Shown piece by piece: positions 36,285 through 47,824 of a stretch of DNA of 64,000 nucleotides (within the stretch, counting starts at the first letter, position 1; every line of letters starts with the position of its first letter). Both the position numbers and the translations under genes were made by a program. The stretch comes from Agapanthus africanus (lineage: Eukaryota > Streptophyta > Magnoliopsida > Asparagales > Amaryllidaceae). The stretch is from the NCBI GenBank assembly GCA_030015575.1, contig JASDDO010000016.1:67019396-67083395 (forward strand), read 5' to 3'. The notes beneath the pieces were generated by a model that did not search any database, had not been told where the DNA came from, and saw only the letters and a program-made list of their open reading frames with translations.

Positions 36285-36302
36285 TGGCGCCGTTGCCGGG
36301 GA
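36285..36302 (+). other. Primer-binding site of N1 (Asp-tRNA type)
   Basis: TGGCGCCGTTGCCGGGGA is complementary to the 3' end of plant tRNA-Asp, two bases after the LTR end. It appears inverted at 54217-54234 in N2. Confidence 0.93.
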
Positions 36303-37346
36303 GACGGTAGCGTATTTTCTTTCTTGTTATTCGGGTTAATATTCTTTTTGTACATATTTATTAAAAAAAATCTTTTTGTTATTTTTGATCATTTTTGTGG
36401 GCAAGAGTGCAGATTTTTGCGGATTTGCAAACTGCGATTGTGGGGAGCAAAGTGTACGTTCAAGGTTAAGGTGATTACGAAGTACAGTGCCAAAGATCCG
36501 GGTAGTTTGACCCGCGCAAGCGAACTTTTCAAGCTTACTGGATTTGATTCAACGGGGGTTTCCTAACCCAAAACTTAACGGTACGTACTTTACTAACACC
36601 TTCTTCTCAAATCCGACGCATCCAATATACTATTCTTTGCAGGATTCTTTGCAAGTTCGCTAGCAAACGCTAAAAATTGACTAACCCGTATTTGTTGCAG
36701 TGCCGCGCTTAAACTAAAAAACGATTGTTTGATTCTTTATAGAATTTTTATTGAATTGCACATTGCATACATTAATACGGACTTAAGGGCAAGCGAACCC
36801 CACAATATACGGTAAAAGATTTCATCACCTTTTCCGTGGCCCATAAATCACGAACTTGAGCATAACGTTTACCCGCACAAAATTTAAAAGAAACTAGACA
36901 TTAAGCCTTAAGGACTTCGCGCTCACTAGGAGAAGTTAACTGTGTTTAGAACCTTGCTTAACGGTATATTGTTTACGGGGTGTCTAGCAAAGTGTTAACG
37001 GCGAAACCGCCAAAAGAGAAAGGGTTATTTAATTAAGGAACTTCGCGAAAGCGTTGGAAAACCTCCCCTTATCTCTGCACTTACCTGGCCTCGTGATCAG
37101 TGTATCTTGAGCCCGTTTCTCGACACAGTTTTACTTCAACAATCAAGTTCTGGAGCAGGTCTAGTTGACCTAGGTGAACCCTAGAACGATTAGGTGTGTG
37201 GTATTTTTGTGTCGTGACTGTTTTTGTCCATATTCTTTTTGTGTGTATATTTCATTCTTCTGTTAATATATAAACTATAAAAAATATATATGTATCACAT
37301 TCTTTTCCCCTCCTTTTCTCTACCTTTCTTTCTCTCTCTTCATATC
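36303..37346 (+). other. N1 leader between primer site and ORF
   Basis: About 1 kb conserved in N2 (53166-54216, minus strand) without a shared long frame. Probably untranslated leader. Confidence 0.6.
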
Positions 37347-39152
37347 ATGGGTACCCCACCTCGAAAAACTCTTGCCGAACTTTGGTACCCACAACCAGAC
37401 ATTACTTCTTACGGTTCTTGCTTTGGCCGAACTTCGAACGACCCCTCCATGCCCAAAATTTCATTGAGAGATCGGATAGACGCGTCTAGGACAAACAATT
37501 TGACTCCGCAATCCACTTCGTATCAACCATTTCATACATTCACCCCTTCTTACGTTGATACCCCTTCTTCGAGTCATGTTGCAACTCCAAGACCTATGTC
37601 TATTGCAAAACGTATTGAACAATCTCGTAGCCGATCTTTCACTCCTTTCACCACTTCAAATTCTTGGGATCAACAATTACATTCACCTTCCTATCCAAAT
37701 GTTGATCCTGCTCATGTCCAGCCATTCAATTCCTACCAATTCTACCCTACTTTTGCACCTTCCCTAGACATTGCATCAGAACCGCCATTTGGGAGTTTTC
37801 AGTATCCAAACAACTTTGAATATTTTACTGAAACCCCTTCACAACCAATGTCTAGTCTAGAACAGTCGTTGGAAGACTTTAGGGTAGCGTCAAGCCAACA
37901 GATGATGGATTTGAATGCGTCCATGGCCGCTCTCGTACAACATACTGACCCGGTAGCTAGTTTTCAACTAGCTCCTAATTTTTCAATGTATGATGAGGCG
38001 GCAGGACTGGCTGTGAATTTGAGTGAAGAGAGTGAGCTGTACCCCCTTCCGAATCAAGCCTGCCCGGTCCAAATTGAATCCCACAACCCCTGTTTTGAAA
38101 GTCTATCAAGTATCCCACAAGATTTATCAATTGAAGATAGAATGATGGATGAGTTGTGCAACTTTGTAGTGTTTGATTTACCTGATTGTGAAGGGTCCCT
38201 TCCAAGTGAAACCAATCCCAAACCTTTTGACCTCTACACCTCCACTCTAGAACCTGAATCGATTGAAATCCATGCTTTTGTTGAGGTGTCTGAGAATATT
38301 GATTTTCACTTGATTGAGGATATCGACGCTGGGAATATTTTGGATGATGAACCCATAGATTTGGCTGAGTTTTTCTCTTCAAATCATCATCCCGAGTCAT
38401 TAAATGTTTTTTCCGAAACCCATATGCGTCTAGATTTTGAAGAGAAGTGCATGGATGTGCTAAATTTTGAGGAGAATATTGAGGATAGTTTTAAGGATGA
38501 ATCAGTTTTAATTGATGAGTCGGATTTTCCCATTCATCATGTCCCTGTCATTGACTGTGTACACCCTCCTGAACCTTTAACCGATACCCCTCCTCGATCA
38601 CTTCCCTCCATTCTTTCCATCGTTCCGACCTTGCAAGAAACCGTCTCACTTTCATTTCGTATGTCTGGTTTACCAAGTTCGGCGTACCCATGGTTTCTTA
38701 CGAATCTTGAGGGATTTGACCCCATTTCTCGACGGGTTAATAGATTAGCACAATCGCTTTTTACACATCGGTCATCACAAATTGTGCTAATTTATTCGCT
38801 CCATTTCCACCCTCAAGTTCGTATTCCACTTCTTTCTCCCTTCCGCCATTCTTCTTCTTATATACCGAGACCGTATACCACTTCTATCTCCATACGGTCT
38901 CGCGTATTCTCCATTTCTTTCCTCTTCACCTTCTTTCACCAGCCACTACTTTATCATGATAAGATCTTTGAATGGTTGGTACTAACTTTTGGTCTGTGTA
39001 AGGCCTTGTATAGCTTGATACTGTTCTCTTTCCCCCCTAATCCTGAATTTCAACGCTTAACAGTGGAAACACTGTTTTACTTAAATTTGGGGGGGACACC
39101 TTTTTTGTATATATTTTTTTTGTTTTCCTTTTTGTATATAATTTGTTTTTAG
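37347..39152 (+). CDS. Unknown protein of the N element family (about 601 residues)
   Basis: I do not recognise this protein. The start chosen is MGTPP, because both N copies share it; an upstream in-frame ATG at 37290 is not shared. Residues 1-95 are rich in S, P, T and Q (ELWYPQPDITSYGSCFGRTS). Near residue 168 is MSSLEQSLEDF...LNASMAALV, likely helical. The middle, about 270-400, is strongly acidic (DIDAGNILDDEP, NFEENIEDSF). A conserved stretch SGLPSSAYPWFLTNLEGFDP follows, then a hydrophobic segment (FEWLVLTFGLCKALYSL). I see no CCHC knuckle, protease DTG box or RT motif. Its place suggests a gag-like or accessory role, which is inference. The last ~30 codons run through a conserved hairpin/G-run cassette and may not be an original part of the protein. 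Confidence 0.7.
   Translation: MGTPPRKTLAELWYPQPDITSYGSCFGRTSNDPSMPKISLRDRIDASRTNNLTPQSTSYQPFHTFTPSYVDTPSSSHVATPRPMSIAKRIEQSRSRSFTPFTTSNSWDQQLHSPSYPNVDPAHVQPFNSYQFYPTFAPSLDIASEPPFGSFQYPNNFEYFTETPSQPMSSLEQSLEDFRVASSQQMMDLNASMAALVQHTDPVASFQLAPNFSMYDEAAGLAVNLSEESELYPLPNQACPVQIESHNPCFESLSSIPQDLSIEDRMMDELCNFVVFDLPDCEGSLPSETNPKPFDLYTSTLEPESIEIHAFVEVSENIDFHLIEDIDAGNILDDEPIDLAEFFSSNHHPESLNVFSETHMRLDFEEKCMDVLNFEENIEDSFKDESVLIDESDFPIHHVPVIDCVHPPEPLTDTPPRSLPSILSIVPTLQETVSLSFRMSGLPSSAYPWFLTNLEGFDPISRRVNRLAQSLFTHRSSQIVLIYSLHFHPQVRIPLLSPFRHSSSYIPRPYTTSISIRSRVFSISFLFTFFHQPLLYHDKIFEWLVLTFGLCKALYSLILFSFPPNPEFQRLTVETLFYLNLGGTPFLYIFFLFSFLYIICF
39059..39096 (+). other. Hairpin plus G-run cassette 1 of N1
   Basis: AACAGTG-GAAA-CACTGTT (39059-39076), then 12 nt, then a G run (TTAAATTTGGGGGGG). 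The N2 counterpart is at 51417-51453, inverted, with a different loop but a complementary stem. Confidence 0.7.
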
Positions 39153-40440
39153 GGAGCGCCGACAATTTTGATCCTCTTGGTGTAGCCTGACAGTGAGGGC
39201 ACTGTCAAGTTTAAGTTTGGGGGTGTGCCCGGTAAGCTTTCTTCCTTCGCATTCATTTGTATATTTTGCATTTGCATACCCTATTAAAAACCCACAAAAA
39301 TTGAAAATTTTCCAAAAAATATAAAAACTTTGTCGTCAAGTTAGCTAATAGGGTAACTTTGATTTTTATTCTGAATGTTTAGTTGATATGTTAGAAATAA
39401 CTAAATTCTAGGCTTAGGAATTGAACATCCTAAAAATAACCCTCATTCTATCTAACTTTGGTAAGTATACGTCCTTACAGTTTTTTTGAGAAATAGGTAA
39501 TCTTGAGTTCAGTTCTTGAGTTAAGTCAAAATGAGGGGAAAGTATTGAAGCTTTACTGGAGGATAAGTCTGAAAAATAGTTTATTTTCTCTAGTTCAAAT
39601 TTATAAAGTATATACCCTACAAACTGCACTTACACGCACCTTGAAACTTGGGATAGTAGAGGATACCTAGAAATACTCTTGCCTGAAATCCTAGTATGAA
39701 AGAAAAAACGGTATTTAAAGCTAAACACCAAAAGAGCATATTGAAAAAAATATATCCGGTCTTGAAAAAGAAAAAGAAAAAAGAAAAAGAAAAATAGAAT
39801 AAAGTCAAGACCTGGAAACTGCTATTTACGCTTTAAAGTTCACACATTCAGTAATCGGCAGTTAGTGCCTCAAGAAGCATTAATAGTCGCATGAAAGGTG
39901 TGTGAGCAAATCCGTCCATCCTTAATGAAAAGAAGTAGTATTAGGTATTAGGGCAAGGGTATTATAGCTTGAATTGAATTCTTGAGTGTAGGGGTGCAAA
40001 TACACACACACGTAGGGGTATACAATCGATGTTTGGATAAAAGATAGAAATAAAGAATAAGACTTATGTTTTCTGTAAAGTTGATAAAAATCCCTGATTT
40101 GAGGCCGCACTTTAGAAGGAAAACTCAGGAGAACCAACATCTTTCTAAACTTTTTTGGAACGTATAGGACCTAAGGTTAAATAGATAGGAGGTGTGAAAT
40201 ATAAGGGTTGGATATTTCTAACTTAGGATGATAGAGTTTCTAACGTAAATACTAAACTGTAGGAGTAGAATCAATGTTAACTTATGACACTAGCTTGACG
40301 GGATTTTGTGTGTGTAATCCGCTGAAAACCCTCAGGAGACAACACTCCTCCTACTAGGGACACCTAGAGGTTTAACGGCTTGTTGCACGTGCTCAGTGCA
40401 ATCGCGTTCCCTGCGAAAGTGCGATTAGGATTTTATTTTT
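39153..40440 (+). other. N1 3' non-coding region
   Basis: About 1.3 kb, A/T-rich, with no ORF shared with N2. It contains cassette 2 (39188-39223) and conserved blocks near 40316-40420 that also occur in N2 (49920-50045, inverted). Confidence 0.55.
39188..39223 (+). other. Hairpin plus G-run cassette 2 of N1
   Basis: TGACAGTG-AGGG-CACTGTCA (39188-39207), then 11 nt, then GGGGG (TTTAAGTTTGGGGGTG). Its counterpart in N2 is 51290-51325, with a perfect stem there too. Confidence 0.75.
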
Positions 40441-40455
40441 GTGAATAATTGGTTT

Positions 40456-40491
40456 TGCTCGGGACGAGCAAAAGTTAAGTTTGGGGGTATT
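40456..40491 (+). other. Hairpin plus polypurine tract of N1 (cassette 3)
   Basis: TGCTCG-GGA-CGAGCA (40456-40470), then 12 nt, then GGGGG (TTAAGTTTGGGGGTATT), ending at the 3' LTR start. This is the expected plus-strand primer. The CGGGACGAGCA...TTTGGGGG arrangement is common before Tat/Athila 3' LTRs. Confidence 0.8.
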
Positions 40492-42218
40492 TGTTCATAA
40501 CAGAATACTGCATTTTATACCGCCCATTCTTATGCTCGTGTGTTTATAGGTAGGTGCTTTTAATCCGTGTTTTTACATATTTACAGATTGCAGGTTTCTA
40601 GTACAAATATTGCAAATCAAGACAAAATCTCCACAGTTACACCAAATACAGAACATCTGTTGACAGCAGATAAAAGCCGGGTTCCGGTCATCCATATCCG
40701 TCCATTGCTGCGTACCGGTTCCAGAGACAAGACATATGACAGCGGTCATTCGTGTCTCGGACAAGCACAGAGCACGAGAGGGGCAGCACAAGAATCAATG
40801 GGTGCGCGGAGCTCGAGGGAGAAAAGGTCAAAAGTATTATTTTTGTTGCCACTTTGGACCATTGCAAATCTGATGCAACTGTGGAAGCAAACTGCAATTT
40901 GGTATATGTATAATAACATAGGACAGAGAACCAGGGAAGCACCCATAATTTGAGGGCCCTACTCCCCAAAAGGGCCGCGGAACCGCGGCATAAGCATGCT
41001 TAGGCCGCGGTTCCGCGGCCGTATAGACTCCTCGTTCTGTCGTTTTTTGGGGGCATTTTGGTACATTCATTTAGGGGCAGATTCTTGCGCTAGATTTCCA
41101 GTTCCCTGCCTATAAATACTCCAGAACTGAGCTAAGCCAAGGGTCCAATTTTGTGTCCATTCTTTTAGCCACTTTAGTGTAGTTTTAGTTCTTCTTCTTC
41201 TTCTTCATTCTTCCTCCATGGAAATGTAGTGAGAGCATTGAGTGGATGTGAATAAAGATGAAGGTTTTTGTATCATTCTTTTTGCTTAGCTTCCCCCTTT
41301 AGCTCTCTACCTTAACTTGATCTTGCAACCTCTTAAGTGAGCTTGCAAGTTTAAGCTTTGGTCATTGGTCTCAAGGGGTTGTATCATTTTGTTCTCTCCT
41401 TAGTGCTTCATTTCACATGAGTTCTTTACCCTTCTCTTGATCTTGCAACCTCTTGATTGAGCTTGTAAGTTTAAGGGTTGGCTATTGATCCCATGCTTGT
41501 TTTGAGTTCTATGGTTCTTGTAATTACTTTCTTGCTTATTTCTTTCTTGCTTTTTATTACTTGCTTTACATTCATGCTTTACTTTCATGCAATTTAATTC
41601 ATGCACTTACTTACTTGTAATCTTTTCATTTCTTTGTTCTTTTCTTTTGTTCTTTTGGTTCTTGTTGTGAATGGTTGTAATTATCGTTGTTAAGAATAAA
41701 TACGGTGTTGTAAGTTAATATCTCCTTGCTCTTTTCCTTTTCCCGTTATTTTCCATTGAACTCCGCCCAAACGATACGCAAGCGCTCGGTTAGGCACCCT
41801 ACCCTAACAAGGTAACGGTGATTCCTAACCGCGACCGGTTACGTTCGGTTTGGCCGGAGGCGAAAGCAAGAGACAAGAACGGAAGGCCAAGGGTAAATAA
41901 GCCGGATTCCACGAATACCGCGCTTAAATCCCCTAATCCACGTTGTTGCCGATTGCTCTAGCTTCAATTGGTCAAGACTCGGCTCAAAGGTTTTGAGTAC
42001 GGATTTCTTTAGCTTACACTTTCGTATATTTTCTTAACAACTTTATACTTGCAAATAATACACATAGGTTAGATTGAACAAAATATACAAATTCTTTATT
42101 GACTCGTCTAAAACAAGAACGGACATACAACCATCTCCCTGTGGATCGACCCGTGCTCAACCGGCTAGCTGCATAGCGACACCGTCTTGATTGTGGTTAA
42201 CTCAAATTCTATCAATCA
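40492..42218 (+). repeat. 3' LTR of N1
   Basis: 1727 bp, TGTTCATAAC...CTATCAATCA, followed by GAACC. Box arms at 40973-40989 and 41004-41020; TATA-like box at 41111-41118. Confidence 0.95.
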
Positions 42219-42223
42219 GAACC
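42219..42223. other. Target-site duplication of N1, right copy (GAACC)
   Basis: GAACC directly after the 3' LTR; A2 sequence resumes here. Confidence 0.95.
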
Positions 42224-42497
42224 TCAGCCTCTCCGCCGATCTAGTAGGGTTCCTCACCTGCCTGAGAGATACTTCGGTTTCTCGATGACAATGGGAGTGA
42301 GGAATGCATCATGAGATGATGACCCAACTATTTTCGAGCAGGCCATCGAGAGTGGGGACTCTGTAAGAATGGCTAGATGCTTAGCGATCTGAGATGGAAT
42401 CCATGTACACCAACAAAGTATGGACTTTGGTTGCTATATTTGAAGGGTTAAATCCCCATCAGGAGCAAATATATCTTGAGAAGATTACTTGGTGTAG

Positions 42498-43014
42498 ATG
42501 GAAAAGTTGAGACTTTCAAAGCTAGACTTTTTAAAGGTTTTCGTCATCAACCAAGCGTGGATAATGATGAAACATTTTCCAGGGACTATGCTTAAGTTGA
42601 TCCAGATCCTACTTACCATTGCTACATACCATTACTACGATATCTGGTGGTTGGGTGCCATGACTACTTTTCTAAATAATGATTTAGAAGAGAACGTCTA
42701 TAAAAACACAGCCAAAGGGCATCGTAAACAGTGGGAGCAGAGGAAACGTGTGCAAGTTGCTTTATAAGATAAAGCAAGCATCGCGGAGTTGGAACATCTG
42801 TTTTGATGTGGTAGTCAAAGAGTTTGACTTCATCAAAATGGTAGATGAACCTTATATATACAAAAAGATAGTAGAGAGTAAGGTGGTTATCCTCGTATTG
42901 TACGTGGACAACATACTCTTGATAGGAAAAGAGTTTCCTATACTACGCTCGGTCAATCTCCGCTTATCACAAGGATTCTCCAATAGGATCAAAGTGATAC
43001 CTCCTAAATCCTGA
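42498..43014 (+). pseudogene. Reverse transcriptase remnant of A2
   Basis: Two plus-strand pieces carry MEKLRLSKLDFLKVFVINQ, TTFLNNDLEENVYK and KQASRSWNICFDVVVKEFDF, then VLYVDNILLIGKEFP. They match the A3 RT at 22188-22698 and standard copia RT landmarks. Fossil. Confidence 0.85.
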
Positions 43015-43554
43015 GTTTTCATCTATGAGATAGATGTAATTGGACGCTAGGATTCTCACTAGATGTAGTGAGATAGTATCAATCGATCCTGGGGAGAATC
43101 ACTGGAAAGGTTCTAGAGTGATAAGAACGACTGAATGTCAGTCGCAGGCATTGTCTTTACCTTCAGTGGAGGGACGGTATGTTGGAAGAGTTCCAAGCTA
43201 GATACCGTGGCAAACTAGACGATAAAGGCTGGTAACATCGCTATCAAAGATGCTACCAAAGAGGCAGTTTTGGTGTATATTGGTTCATAAGATGAACTAG
43301 GTGCCCACCATTGTGTGACAACGGAAGTGTGGCTTTGGCCTGGGAACCCTGGTCCCATCAGTGACCCAGACATATTCTGAGGCAGCATCACCTAATCATG
43401 GAGATAGATGCTCTCCAGGGTGATCGAGGTTAGGAGAGTAGACTCAGAGGACAACACGGTGGATCCACTCATAAAGGCTTTTTCCCAGAGAGAGACTTAT
43501 ATGGGATGGTTGAGTATGTGATACTGCAACCACTGCTACAGATGGCCCTAGTGC
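43015..43554 (+). pseudogene. RNase H end of pol of A2
   Basis: The remaining 540 bp between the RT landmarks and the purine tract, collinear with 21640-22187 of A3 read in reverse and with the B1 interior. In copia elements this is the RNase H domain. No long frame is left, so the call rests on position. Confidence 0.6.
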
Positions 43555-43565
43555 AAGTGGGAGAT
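43555..43565 (+). other. Polypurine tract of A2
   Basis: AAGTGGGAGAT(T) directly before the 3' LTR. Confidence 0.9.
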
Positions 43566-45770
43566 TGTTAGTTATATGTATGCCCTAGAGGCCATTACTG
43601 TACATTGGATGTATATTGTAGTGGATGCTGGGACATATATAGGTAGGACTTTCTTGCTTGACATGATAGTACGCTATCTGGTTACTCTTTATCTGAATAT
43701 GTATACTTTCTGTCTCTCTGTTACATGTTGATAAAGCCCTTAGGATGTGTACTCGACTTCCAGGACTATGATGCAGATCATACTATTGGGGCCTGGGTAG
43801 TCCATAAGTACATCCTTCAATGTTCCTAGTCGTGGGAATATCGAGACGGGGCATCGATATTCCAGAGTAGACTAGCGTATATCTTCTTGACCCATGTAAT
43901 GGGCGATGGATGATCCCATATCCATTGCTGTTTGACATCAGAGATGGTATGCGGGTGCTCAGTGGAGACTGGGTACACTGAACGGACTCGCCGAGAACTC
44001 CCAGATGGTATTATACCTCACGTCAGATGGCAGTTCTCTGGTGACACTGGTACAGCTTAGTCTGTTGACCCGAGATCGTCATAGAGTCTTGTGTGTCTCC
44101 CACTGTGCTTTGATTTCCACCCTACCACGGCTCTACTGAGTCGTGCAAACAGGTGGTTTTTGGGTACAGTCCCGATTCACATGGAGGCAATGAGCGATAG
44201 GAGGGGATTCGTCTCTCCCGGTATTGGGGGTTGATGTTGCGCTATGCTCGACTGGCCATAACTGGAAATCCCTGGCCAGGGTTGCAGTGATATAATGGTA
44301 AGAGTTATCAGTAGTTTCACGATTGTTATGGACCTCACGTCGGCATGACTTATCGAGCTATTGGGGTCTGACGTTTACCACCCCTAGGCGAGATATGTGA
44401 CATATTAGACGAACAGACCGGACTGTACGGTAAGTGTTACTGGTTGGATTCACAGGAGTGTGAGCGGGCTTACTCGTCGATCTTCTGATCGCTTAATACC
44501 CGGGTGGCCGTTACGTTTAGCAGACCGCTTGCGGCTTGTGGGTGTTTGATATGATCATCACCTACTGCCGGCGTATTGACGAGTCTTTAGAGTCCTACAC
44601 AGAAGTTTCCTGGCTCAAGCGAAACGAAATAGGAGCGCATATGAGATATGTGCGGGACCGAGAATAATGTTTGTATGTGATACCGTATTCTATTCTCACG
44701 ATGAATGTATCGATTGGTTGTATGCGATATAACCTAGTTATCGAATCGAGGATTGATTCGATAAGTCGATACATCGGATATTAGCCGGTCATATGCGATA
44801 TGACCGGATCGTTAAATCATGTGTTGATTTAATGATTTAATGCACAATTATATATTTGATATATTACTTTGCATTAACTAGTATTTGTTCACTTATGATG
44901 GATTTTCTCACTTGATGTGCACATTGTGTATATGATATAGTTTTGTGCACTAGTTTGTATCATATTTGATGATACATGCAAACTTGGGTGTGTGTTTATG
45001 TTAAACCATATTTAGTTTAATGGTTAGGTTTTTCATTTGTTTTATTTATTTTCTTTAATTCATTTTTGGAAGGATAAATGAAATGGTGGCTTGCTTTGTT
45101 CTTTTGTTGAAACTTCATGAAGCTTTGAAAGCTTGACCATTTTGTTTCTTTCCTAAACCTAACCATTCAACTAAACTATAGTTTATTCTCTTCACTAAAC
45201 CATGGTTGCTAAAATGATAAGAATGACTTTATTTTCTTTTTCTATAATTTTCTTATCATATTCTTTTTCTTCTTCTTCTTCTTCTTCAAGAAGAAAGAAG
45301 CTTGCTAGCTTCAATGGTGACTTGAGAAAAAGAGTGAGAAATCCAATTCTAAAGTGAACCCACTTCCTATTTCTTCATCCTCTACCACTTGCCATGTAGT
45401 ATAGGGTGTTTTCTTCACAAGTTTCATGACTTGGTGAAGTTGGAGCTTGATCTTGAGTTGCCTCGACGTAGATCATCTTCGGCATCGAAGTCGACGACCT
45501 AACCCGATCTTTTCTCCGATGAAACCACCGCGAGAGTCTAGGATTCCGATGGGTACAGCGGAGGGACGTCATCACGGAGCCAAGGAAGTGGAGGACCGGA
45601 TCTACAAAGGTTGTAGCCCCTTTCACTATCTAGTTAAGTTGTTAACTTGCTTGCATCGCCTATACCTCTAGTTACGATCTTGCTTAGGGTTACTTGGCAC
45701 ATAAGAAAAATTTGATTTTGGCAAGTTTGATCTGTTATAGAACCTCATGGGTGTGTCTAGGAACCCTACA
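43566..45770 (+). repeat. 3' LTR of A2
   Basis: 2205 bp, TGTTAG...CCCTACA, followed by the ATTAC duplication and A3 LTR sequence. Confidence 0.95.
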
Positions 45771-45775
45771 ATTAC
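45771..45775. other. Target-site duplication of A2, right copy (ATTAC)
   Basis: ATTAC directly after the 3' LTR; partner at 27738-27742. Confidence 0.92.
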
Positions 45776-47824
45776 AACCTTTGTAGATCCGGTCCTTCAC
45801 TTCTAAAGCTCCGTGTTGACGTCTCTTCGCTGCGATCATCGAGATCCCGGACTCTAGTGATGGTTTCCTCAGAGAAAAGAATGGGCAAGCTCGTTAACTT
45901 CGAGTCCGAAAATGATCTACGTCGAGGAGACTCAAACTCAAGCTCCATCTTCACTTGGTCATGAACTTTGTGAAGAGAACACCCTAAACTAAATGGCAAG
46001 TAGTAGAGGATGATGAAATAGGAAGTGGGTTCACTTTGGAATTTGATTTCTCACTTTATTTCTTCACTTGAAAATTTTCTAGCAAGCTTCTCTTCTTGAA
46101 TGAAGAAGAAGAAGAAGAAGGAATATAAATAAAATGAATTATCTAAAAAGAATAATCAATTGAAGTCTACCATAACGCAACCATGGGTGAGTTTACCTTT
46201 GTAGAGACTAAACCATAGTTTGAGGTAATGGTTTGGTTAATGAAAATCTTATGCAAAACAAAATGAGTGGACTTTGTCAAAGATGCTTAAAAGCTTCATG
46301 AAGCTTCAAGCCAAGACAAAGAAAGCCACCATTTTGTTTTACCAAAATAAATAAAAACTCAAACCATTATCTTAAATATGGTGTAATTCATACACACACC
46401 CAAGTTTGCAAGTATCATTAATCATGATACAAACTAGTGCACAAACATATATCACATATACAACTTGTGCACATCAAGTGAGAAAACCAATCTTAAGTGA
46501 ACCAATACTAGTTAATGTAAAGTAATATATCAAATATATAATTATACATTAAATCATTAAATCAACACTTGATTGAACGATCCGGTCATATCGCATATAA
46601 CCGACTAATATCTATTGTATCAATATATCGAATCAACACTTGATTCGGTAACCCGGCTATATCTCATATAACCGTCCGATAATACAAATCGCGAGAATAG
46701 AATACAGTATCACATACTGGTATTATTCTCGGTCCCGCACATATCTCATATGCGCTCCTATTTCGTTTCGCTTGAGACAGGAAACCTCTGTGTAGGACTC
46801 TAAAGACTCATCAATGCGCCGGCAGTAGGTGGTGATCATATCAATCACCCACAAGCCGCAAGCGGTCTGTTAAGCGTAACGGCCACCCGGGTATTGAGCG
46901 ATCAGAAGATCAACGAGCAAGCCTTCTCACACTCCTGCGAATCCAATCAGTAAAACTTAACGCACAGTCCGGTCTGATCGTCTGATATGTCGCATATCTC
47001 GCTTAGGGGTGGCAAACGTCAGACCCCAGTAGCTTGATAAGTCATGCCGATGTAAGGTCTATAACAAGCGTGAAACTACTGATAACTCTTACCAGTAAAT
47101 CACTGCAACCCTGGCCAGGGATTTCCAGTTATGGCCAGTCGAGCATAGCGCAACATCAACCCCCAATACCGGGAGAGACGAATCCCCTCCTATCGCTCAT
47201 TGCCTCCATGTGAATCGAGACTGTACCCAAAAACCACCTGTTTGCACGCCTCAGTAGAGCCGTGGTAGGGTGGAAATCAAAGCACAGTGGGAGACACACA
47301 AGACTCTATGACGATCTCGGGTCAACAGACTAAGCTGTACCAGTGTCACCAGAGAACTGCCATCTGACGTGAGGTATAATACCATCTGGGAGTTCTCGGC
47401 GAGTCCGTTCAGTATACCCAGTCTCCACTGAGCACCCGCATACCATCTCTGATGTCAAACACCAATGGATATGGGATCATCCATCGCCCATCACATGGGT
47501 CGAGAAGATATACGCTAGTCTACTCTGGAATATCGATGCCCCGTCTCGATATTCCCACGACTAGAAATATTGAAGGATGTACTCATGGACTACCCAGGCC
47601 CCACTAGTATGATCTGCATCATAATCCTGCAAGTCGAGTACACATCCTAGGGGCTTTATTAACATGTAATAGAGAGATAGTAAGTATACATGTTAAGATA
47701 AAGAGCAACCAGATAGCGTACTATCATGTCGATCAAGAAAGTCCTACCTATATATGTCCCAGCATTCACTACAATATACATCTCATGTACAGTAATGGCC
47801 TCTAGGGCATACATATAACTAACA
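45771..47824 (-). repeat. 5' LTR of A3, main piece
   Basis: On the minus strand it begins TGTTAGTTATATG at 47824 and runs 2054 bp to the A2 insertion point. A (GAA)n run lies near 46104-46120. It aligns with the A1 LTR over its length. Confidence 0.9.

Larger units (their letters stand above)
34559..42218 (+). mobile_element. N1: Tat/Athila-type LTR element without recognisable pol, complete ends
   Basis: 7660 bp: 5' LTR 34559-36282, Asp-tRNA primer site, about 1 kb leader, one long ORF (37347-39152), about 1.3 kb 3' region with hairpin plus G-run cassettes, 3' LTR 40492-42218. The primer site and the CCCTGTGGATCGACCCG stretch before the LTR end are typical of Tat/Athila-group Ty3 elements (established knowledge). 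I find no protease, RT, RNase H or integrase motifs, so it looks non-autonomous. The LTRs differ at about 27 positions by eye (1.6%), less than its host A2. It looks whole for its type. Confidence 0.92.
27743..45770 (+). mobile_element. Copia element A2, both LTRs present, inserted in A3 and carrying N1
   Basis: Order: 5' LTR (27743-29947), Met-tRNA primer site, 3.1 kb leader, protease, integrase and linker remnants, nested N1 (34559-42218), RT and RNase H remnants, purine tract, 3' LTR (43566-45770). Without N1 it is about 10.4 kb. The LTRs are equal in length (2205 bp) and differ at about 55 positions by eye (2.5%). That would mean about 1 My at the often-used plant rate of 1.3e-8 per site per year, if the rate applies. 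Structurally complete at its ends, but the coding part is shortened and broken, so it must have depended on other elements. Confidence 0.92.

Noticed and set aside
37555-39152. The N1 ORF considered as a captured host gene
   Set aside because: Both N copies carry it at the same place between primer site and 3' LTR, it has no intron remnants, and I know no host protein like it. A family ORF is the simpler reading.
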